DNA of 64,000 bases from Paraconiothyrium sp. Pb-2020 (taxonomy: Eukaryota; Ascomycota; Dothideomycetes; Pleosporales; Didymosphaeriaceae). Positions 57,183 through 64,000 of the stretch are shown here, piece after piece. Location of the stretch: the NCBI GenBank assembly GCA_022419385.1, contig JAJUBI010000002.1:2976001-3040000 (forward strand), in the 5' to 3' direction. The position numbers and the translations under genes were made by a program. Under the pieces are notes generated by a model that was given only the letters and a program-made list of their open reading frames with translations, had not been told where the DNA came from and did not search any database. Numbering within the stretch: the first letter of the stretch is position 1; every line of letters begins with the position of its first letter.

Positions 57183-58229
57183 GCCACAGCTGCACTAGGA
57201 CGAACACGGGAGACCTTGCGAACGCGGTTCGGCGTGCAGTAGAGGGAGCCCCCGACAAGCTGTTCATTAATTAGTAGCATGCATCGAGAGACTGGAAATT
57301 CGGGAGACACCTTATCAATCTTGCGCTTTGGCTTTACGATCGTCTGTAGGTTGTCCCATGGCGCACGAACAAGTTATCGTAGCTCACCGTCCCCTGTATA
57401 AGGTGTCTAATTTGCGCTAGGATCACGGCGTTGCATCGCCAGAAATACCATACAACTGCGTCAAGTTTACCATACCGTGGCGGTATTCAGGGAACGTGGA
57501 AGTATAACAGTCGCAGCGTGCATGGTACCTGGAGAAAGAAATATTTGAGAATTCTGGATGACTACAGCCAAGAATTTCGACATGCGGGGTTCACACTGCG
57601 ATCAGATTGAGAAGATTGAAGTACTGTCATGACTGAGCGCTGCCTTTCGCCCGTAGCAGCCGAAGAACAGGACATGGAATTCCAACCTTACCTTGGCCAC
57701 GCTTTTGGGATAGGAACTATAGCGCTGCATTGTACTGTGACTTTCGTCCAGGATGTGCATCAAAGGTCACTTGATCGGGGTTGTCTTACAAAGATTACTC
57801 GCAAGAAATCCTACTACGGGAATTCGCTGGTGGGGCCGGACTGATGCGTTGCGCGTTCTTTACTTCGCGTATCATCGTACTGTCGTACTCGCTTATCGTA
57901 TATGTCGCTCATCGTCTCACATCAACGATCCTGCAAAGGAGATACAGTTTGCTAAGCGCACAGTACGACGCAGAGGCACAAGATCTTATAAATGATGTGG
58001 GCCTTCACTAGAAAACACGAATCTCACGATCTTGCATTCAGGGGTTGACCACACTTTTGGTTCGAACTCGTTATAATCCTATGTCACCAGTCCATTCGTT
58101 CTTTATCAAAAGAGGATCGCCGTAGCATTGATTTATTTCCATTCCAACTCAGCAAAATCTCGCCGCGACTGAACAAATCGATCCTCCTATTTCCTAATAC
58201 CGAGACTACTCTCCATTAAGAACGGCACT
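57183..58229. other. Intergenic region upstream of the RTA1-like gene
   Basis: About 1 kb with only short, unrelated frames. A GGTTCGAACTC string at 58059-58069 resembles a tRNA B-box, but no matching A-box or cloverleaf was found. Confidence 0.5.
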
Positions 58230-59214
58230 ATGTCGGACTCTGCGAAGATCGAGTACAAACTCTGGGCTTACACACCTTCAACCGCAGGAGGTGCCATCGC
58301 CTGCATCGTCTTCTGCATCCTTACATCACTACACACCTTCCGACTTGTCAAAAATCGGACATGGTTCTGTATTCCTTTCGTCGTCGGCGGTCTTGTAAGT
58401 ACCATCGCGATCTACGGATGCATCACGCTTCACCGCACCTCAGCAAGTGAGGATTTCCTAGTCGACCCTGAAAGATTCTAGAAAACACGCAATATGATCT
58501 AACCAAGCCCGCAGTTTGAAACCATCGGTTACGGAGCTCGCGCAGCTGCTCACACAAACCTTGACGACAAGACCCCCTATATCATTCAGTCTGTCCTCAT
58601 TCTTGTTGCGCCTATTCTCTTTGCAGCATCCATTTACATGATCCTTGGCCGCCTCATCCTCCGCACCAACTCCACGGGCTACTCCATCGTCCGCGCCAAC
58701 TGGGTCACCAAGATCTTTGTGATCGGCGACATTCTCTGCTTCTTTGTGCAATCTGGTGGTGCAGGAATGCTTGTGCAGGCTTAAGGAGAATGACGGTGTT
58801 AAACGAGGAGAGAACATTATTCTTGCAGGCTTGGTCTTGCAGATTCTCAGCTTTGGGTTCTTCGTTGCGGTCGCGGCGACGTGGCATAAGCGGTTAGGTG
58901 CTAGGCCAACGGCGAAGAGCACGGATTTGCCGTGGACGAGGTATATCTGGCTGCTGTATGCGGCAAGTGCGCTGATCACCATTCGTAACTTTTGCCGTGT
59001 GGTGGAGTACGCGCTTGGAAGGGTAAATGCCCCCTTCACACGCTTTGTAATGGGCCTAACGAGTGAATAGGACGGTTATCTCGTTACGCACGAGTGGCCG
59101 CTTTATGTCTACGACTTTTTGATGATGGCACTTACGCTTGTGGTTTGTGTCGCTTGGTACGACCCAAACATCACACCTATGAAGCAAGATATCGAGATTG
59201 GAATGCGGGGTTAG
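58230..59214 (+). CDS. RTA1-family lipid-stress membrane protein, with an apparent frameshift
   Basis: Predicted join 58230..58394, 58515..59022, 59071..59214, about 271 residues if the extra base is discounted. The frame starts MSDSAKIEYKLWAYTPS, and the segments are typical of RTA1: the helix GGAIACIVFCILTSLHTFRL, then FETIGYGARAAAHTN, the helix PYIIQSVLILVAPILFAASIY, and the signature region RANWVTKIFVIGDILCFF through QSGGAG. After a 48-nt intron it ends DGYLVTHEWPLYVYDFLMM. RTA1/RSB1 relatives are seven-helix plasma-membrane proteins linked to sphingoid-base export or azole and aminocholesterol resistance. Exon 2 is 508 nt, one more than a multiple of three. Its frame stops at TAA 58782-58784, while the family continuation (KENDGVKRGENIILAGLVLQ) is in the next frame. 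One surplus T at about 58781-58782 explains this. The copy may be a pseudogene or a sequencing artefact. Confidence 0.8.
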
Positions 59215-60441
59215 GTTGAGAATTGTACAATAGGTAGCGATGTAGGAAATAGTGGCAGAATCTGAGTGCGACGATCACTGTGGGAGTGGGTCATCGTGGC
59301 TAGGTAGACCATCTACTTGGGCTCAATAATGAGCCTACAGATAGGTGATCGTGGCAGTGTATATACTAAGCCACCCTTGAATAGCATAGTTCCATTTGTG
59401 TAGCAACTAAAAAGCGGACTTACCGAATCTTTAGTAGGCCCCTGCAAGCGGGTTGTGCATACGTGGCAAGGCAGACAAGTGTGACTCTTTGAGTCGGCTC
59501 AAGATTTCTGCGGCGGGAGTCATGCTCGCCCAGACGCTGCAACATAAACACCTTCCAGCACATCACAACTCTCTAGCAACATTCTCTTGTTAACGAGCCG
59601 TTCCGCTGGCATCGTGCTCTGCTCGGATCTGATCGCATATGCTTGTGACTACGATCCAATCTCGATGATCATACTGTGGCCAACATTTGTGCCCATTCAG
59701 GTACCTACCTACTTAACATAGGCAAACAATACATCTTTTTAGGCAAATGCAGGCATGTTCTATGTCTATGTGAAAGATAGGCTCGGCTCAATACGATATA
59801 CAATATCTTGATCTATATAGGGAAACTTTCGCCGTAAGAATACCAGAATTGGTTGGATTGGTCACCGAAGATTACTATTGTCCTATTTAGTCTTGGACTT
59901 CTCCAGCGCATCCGGTTCAAAGGCCATATCACAATGAAGGAAAGTTGTTCGAGCGCCTGAGTCTTAGTAGGATAACACAAATATTGTATGCAAGCAATGG
60001 AATGGTCTTCACAAGCTTACTTTTAGCATAATTCTTGTGTACGGGTTTCTGTTGTTGCTTCCATGTAGACTGATCACAGTCATTAGCCTAACAGCGTGCA
60101 AGCAAGGCGCACATGGCTCTCCTTCTCAATAGGTCCTGTGTAATGTTCAAGCCGGACACGATGTTAGAGAATATCTCTTCATGCCCAGACACACACCTAG
60201 AGGAGCGCGTCACCTGCGCCTGCAGCCTAAACACACAGGCTAATCGAGTTTTGCAGCATCGGGAGAAAAAGGTCAGATCGCACAGAGCTTTTAGATACCT
60301 GTGATAGAGTCGTGGTGACGTCGTGCGATAGGTGGTTGCACTAGTGTCGGGGCGTGTTGCTAGGGTGCTAGGTGCAGGGATGCCGACTCGGTTAGCTTTG
60401 TTTACCCCAAGCTCGCACTGCGCTGCTTCCACCACATTTGC
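59215..60441. other. Intergenic region
   Basis: 1.2 kb without a recognised gene, A/T-richer between about 59330 and 60060. A few short frames have no family features. Confidence 0.5.
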
Positions 60442-62663
60442 ATGCACATCGCATACACTTACACCCCGCCTCAGCTAGACCACACAAGGTTTCTGCACGT
60501 CGCAGCAACTCACCACACGTCCGTCAAATTGGCGAAACTCACAGAAAGCCCGAGTGGCGCATCGCCGCCGTCACCTTCCAAATCCCCTACCAAGTTTCCG
60601 ATGTCGCCGCCTATGCCCCTCTTTCCAGTGAGCCCAGAGCGCACAGCAGGCACGAAGCCGCCGTATGGCCCCCCACCAGCTCAGTCGCCGTCACTGCCTG
60701 ACCTACGGACATCACCTTTGCGTAAGCATCGCCGCAACGACTCGGACGTCTCGGTCCAGGGCCTCGCCGCCATGTTTGAAAACCTTGAAGTTAAGGATTT
60801 TAAGGAAGCTCAAGCGAAGTACATGGTAGCTCTGCAGAAAGAGAAGACAAAACACGCCGCTGAAATCACCAAAATGGAGCGCAAATACCAGATGATGGAG
60901 CGCTACAGGGTCCGCGTAGACGAGCTTGAACACGAGCTGAAGAGGAAAGCCCAGGAACACGATAGCTGCATTGCGCGCGAAACGTACGAAAAATGTCGCA
61001 AGGACAACCGCGATGCGATTGCCAAGTGGGAAAATGCTTTCAAGCATATAGAAGAGCAGAGAGAGCAAATGAATGCAAAGATAGTAAGTCAACCGCAGTT
61101 GATATGGCTATATAGCTGACAGTAGCGCAGGCGAAATTGAGTCGGAACAATGAGGTAGCCATGGCTAAAGGACATGTCTATAAGAAAGCCATGCAGGATG
61201 CGAAGGATGAGGCTGCCCATGTTAAGCCTCAGGTCGCAATTCTCAAGGGCAAAAACGAAGGGCTTGAAAAAACACTGGCACGCATAGAGTCCGACCTCAA
61301 GTTCTACATGAAAGAAGCCGAGAAATACAAGAATGAGTGCTATACCTTGGACATGCGAGTAAACGTCATCGAAGCCCATTTGGGCGAGGAAATTCACACC
61401 TTGAAGCATAAGCTTAGCCTGGTTGAAGGAGAACGCGACGCGCTCAAGACGAGTTTGAAAGAGGAGGAAGTGCTGCGCATTGCCGCTGAAGGCCAGATCC
61501 CGCTTCCGTCAGCTACAACAGACGAGCATGACGAGTTTGGCTCCCCGGTACGATCCCTGCGTCAACAGCGGTCCTTTGCAGGGGACGAGGGGGACGGCGA
61601 GGACAAGGAGAATGTGGCGCCGAAGAAGGCGGCTATAGAGCTTAAGCTCGCGCGGCAAGAGCTTGCCATGGAGAAGCGCCTCCGCGAGCGCGCACAAGAA
61701 CAGATCGACTTTATGAAGATGGAGTGCCAGTTCCGTTGCTGCTCCTGTCGCATTGCCGACTCCAAGGGTTCCGACTATGTTCACGACAACAGCTATGCCG
61801 CTGCGATAGACGCCATCAAAGCTTCATTTCCTGCCTTGACACCTCCGCCTAGTGATCATGGCGACGAACCCATGGAAGACGTCATTAAGTCTGAACCGAT
61901 GGCAGCTGAGCGACCGACCACTCCACCGGCAGAAGAAGTACAGCGAGATGACGATAGCGCAAAATGTACGGAGCAGTCTCTTGAGACAGTCATCGTCAAG
62001 CGTCCGAGTAGCACAACACCCGAGCCAGCTGTGGCCTTCTCGCCAACCACAGGCACCTTCCGCTCTATTGCATCATCGGAAAAAATCTACGACTCAACAC
62101 AAATAGTCCCCTCGGAAAAGCCTCGGCTAGAATCATCTACAATCACTGGATTGGCTTCACCTTGGGTTCCGAATGCCCGCCGCCCTCAGTCTCGCGCTAG
62201 TATACAGACTGAGCAGAAAAGGGCGAAGTCAGGAGGCATTCTCATCCACGAGGACGCAGTCATGGACAGCGATGAGGATGATGAGGAAGGAAACGAACCT
62301 GAAAGCCCCTCTCAGGAAGTCTCAGATCCTCCGGTGACTCCCTACCTCACTCGTACCATCACGACGACCACGACGATCCCACTGCACTTTTCTCCAGTAA
62401 CGCCGGCTATCAAGTCAGGAGACGAGCCTCTTACTCCCTCAACAATCGCCCATGCTCCCACAAACGCGCCCACGCCAGTGCTCGGCGAGCTTAATCTGAA
62501 CAAGCTCCCCATCGATAGAGAAGCTGCGCTTGAGGCGATCAGGCAACGCCGTGGACGTGCTAGAAGCATGGCTATGGGTCAAGAGACACCTCGAAAGCAA
62601 ATGATGGAAGGCGTAAAGGAGCGGAGAGACATCAGTGCCCCAGTTTCCAGGGTACGGCGATGA
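60442..62663 (+). CDS. Coiled-coil protein, possibly related to NIMA-interacting TinC
   Basis: Predicted join 60442..61083, 61131..62663, 724 residues; the 47-nt intron is phase 0. After a Ser/Pro-rich N-terminus (GASPPSPSKSPTKFPMSPPM) a long coiled coil begins at about FENLEVKDFKEAQAKYM. It continues across the intron (MNAKI to AKLSRNNEVAMAKG) to about residue 350. A short Cys cluster QFRCCSCRIA follows a second helical segment (ELKLARQELAMEKRLRERAQ). The C-terminal half is Ser/Thr/Pro-rich with acidic patches and many TP/SP sites, suggesting phospho-regulation. The combination of coiled coil and CCSCR motif reminds me of proteins annotated as NIMA-interactive in Aspergillus, which would imply a mitotic role; this link is from memory and weak. 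The start is the first ATG of the frame; a Met at about residue 54 (MSPPMPLF) is an alternative. Confidence 0.6.
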
Positions 62664-63288
62664 CGGACGGCGGCGCGGAGGACTTCGCTATTGCCTGTTT
62701 GATTGGCAGAATAGGACGGTGTGGGTTATGTTTTCTTCGTTTCGCAAGGCTTGGAAGGCGGCATTGCAGGAGTTTGAAGATGCGGCGGCCTCTTCCTCGC
62801 AAGCATTCTTCATCGGCGTTGGGTATTGTTCATGCTTCATTAGTTCTTTTCCGTTTCGGCTATATACCACCGGTTGCGCTGGAGGAGTACATGGTCTTAA
62901 CATAGTATAATCGAGGTTGTTGGATCACAACGATTCGTCTACGATGTGCAAAGTCCGTACGCCGCAATAAGCCTGCGTTTGAATGCGATTTCTAAGTGCA
63001 CCAAAGCAACACGCAGTACATCATTAAGATCATACTAATTTTCAAATTCTTCTCCGGACGGCAATATTTTTGAAGGTGCTCTGGAGAAAGAAATGTGCTA
63101 GTTTCTCGGGTCTACGGGTGGCTAATTGGCCGCCAGATCGGCCTTGGCGCTGAGGTAAGCCCACTTTGCGAATAATATTCACCAACACATACTTCGCTAA
63201 CACCGTGAACTTCGACCAGCGACCGACGACACGTCCCCGACATCCACCCAATCCGCCGAAACCAGTCGTTCCCCAGCACATCACAATC
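62664..63288. other. Intergenic region upstream of RPS5
   Basis: This is the 3' flank of the coiled-coil gene and the promoter and leader of RPS5. The last 120 bases are C/A-rich, as is common before highly expressed fungal genes. Confidence 0.5.
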
Positions 63289-64000
63289 ATGTCTGACGGC
63301 GAAGTCGAGGTCGAGAGCCAAGCCGGCTACCCCATCCTTCCCAAGGACGTCACCGAGGAGATTGGCAGCGTGAAGTTGTTCAACAAGTGGAGCTACGAGG
63401 ACGTCGAGATCCGGGACATCTCTCTTACGTACGCCGTCCCCGAGTCTACACACTGGAGGATATTGTTTTGAGTGCAATACGTGGCACACGGGGCGCATCA
63501 TAAAAATACCATGGGCTAACATAGTGTGTGCAGCGATTACATCCAGATCCGCTCCCCGGTATACATCTCACACTCGGCCGGCCGATATGCTGTCAAGCGA
63601 TTCAGGAAGGCGCAGTGCCCCATCATTGAGCGTCTCACCAACTCGCTTATGATGAACGGCCGCAACAACGGCAAGAAGCTCATGGCTGTGCGCATTGTCG
63701 CTCACGCTTTCGAGATCGTATGTCTCCAGCTGCGCATACATCGCTCGCGCTCGCAAATGGCGCGATGATTATTTCGAACTGCGCTGACTCTCCCTAGATC
63801 CACATCATGACCGATCAGAACCCCATCCAGGTCGCCGTGGATGCCATCGTCAACTGCGGACCCCGCGAAGACTCCACCCGTATCGGATCTGCTGGTACCG
63901 TCCGTCGCCAGGCCGTCGATGTGTCCCCTCTCCGCCGTGTCAACCAGGCTATCGCTCTCCTCACCATTGGTGCTCGCGAGGCATCTTTCCGCAACATCAA
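63289..64000 (+). CDS. RPS5: 40S ribosomal protein S5 (uS7), 3' end outside the window
   Basis: Predicted join 63289..63428, 63534..63717, 63798..64000 (continuing past the window). About 175 residues are visible, against about 210-215 for the full protein. Conserved blocks include ILPKDVTEEIGSVKLFNKWS, the segment DYIQIRSPVYISHSAGRY, the segment CPIIERLTNSLMMNGRNNGK, the segment IHIMTDQNPIQVAVDAIVN and RRQAVDVSPLRRVNQAIALL. uS7 binds 18S rRNA in the head of the small subunit and lines the mRNA exit/E-site. Introns of 105 and 80 nt fall at typical positions, and the first joins AC|C to complete the Thr of DISLT. The reading frame is undisturbed to the window edge. Confidence 0.96.

Noticed and set aside
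58059..58069. tRNA B-box-like string GGTTCGAACTC
   Set aside because: No A-box, acceptor stem or cloverleaf could be formed around it.

Overview
The window reads as nuclear DNA of a filamentous or yeast-like ascomycete, most likely a dothideomycete. The evidence is short introns (about 44-120 nt) with GTRNGT donors and GCTAAC-type branch sites, together with families typical of Pezizomycotina: a rhodopsin-like SAT4/Pth11 tail, a 7TM-RGS receptor, a DUF4045-gelsolin protein, an AA9 lytic polysaccharide monooxygenase, a Zn2Cys6 factor, an RTA1 protein and a MeaB-like bZIP. The species cannot be fixed from the sequence alone. Nothing looks bacterial, viral or organellar, and I saw no transposon, CRISPR array or convincing tRNA.

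Layout. 0-9 kb is gene-poor: the 3' end of a membrane protein, a 7TM-RGS receptor, a 2.6-kb gene-free tract, and an orphan low-complexity gene with an apparent frame break. 9.5-38 kb is a dense housekeeping block: gelsolin-like protein, ARL2, a GNAT-like protein, YSH1 (pre-mRNA 3'-end endonuclease), TAF4 (TFIID), a histidine acid phosphatase, a mitochondrial PPR protein, TRZ1 (tRNase Z) and a bZIP factor. 38-60 kb is looser and more accessory: a C2H2 regulator, a secreted beta-propeller protein, the AA9 enzyme, PAN3 (deadenylation), a cysteine-rich protein of unknown function, a Zn2Cys6 factor and an RTA1-family membrane protein. 60-64 kb holds a coiled-coil protein and the 5' part of RPS5.

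Functional themes. RNA metabolism is well represented: YSH1 cuts pre-mRNA, PAN3 recruits the poly(A) nuclease, TRZ1 matures tRNA 3' ends, the PPR protein probably handles mitochondrial RNA, TAF4 supports transcription initiation and RPS5 serves translation. These look like ordinary neighbours rather than a functional cluster.

The most notable signal is that four genes have broken reading frames: an in-frame TAG in TAF4, a 1-nt deficit in YSH1 (these two are divergent neighbours and normally essential), a 1-nt surplus in the RTA1 gene, and a frame switch in the orphan gene. Sequencing error, a decaying copy in a duplicated or hybrid genome, or, for TAF4, stop-codon readthrough could explain them. 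A second notable object is the cysteine-rich protein at 54.3-55.2 kb, which contains a duplicated putative metal-binding module that I cannot match to a named family. All exon joins given here were derived by hand from splice signals, reading phase and family conservation.
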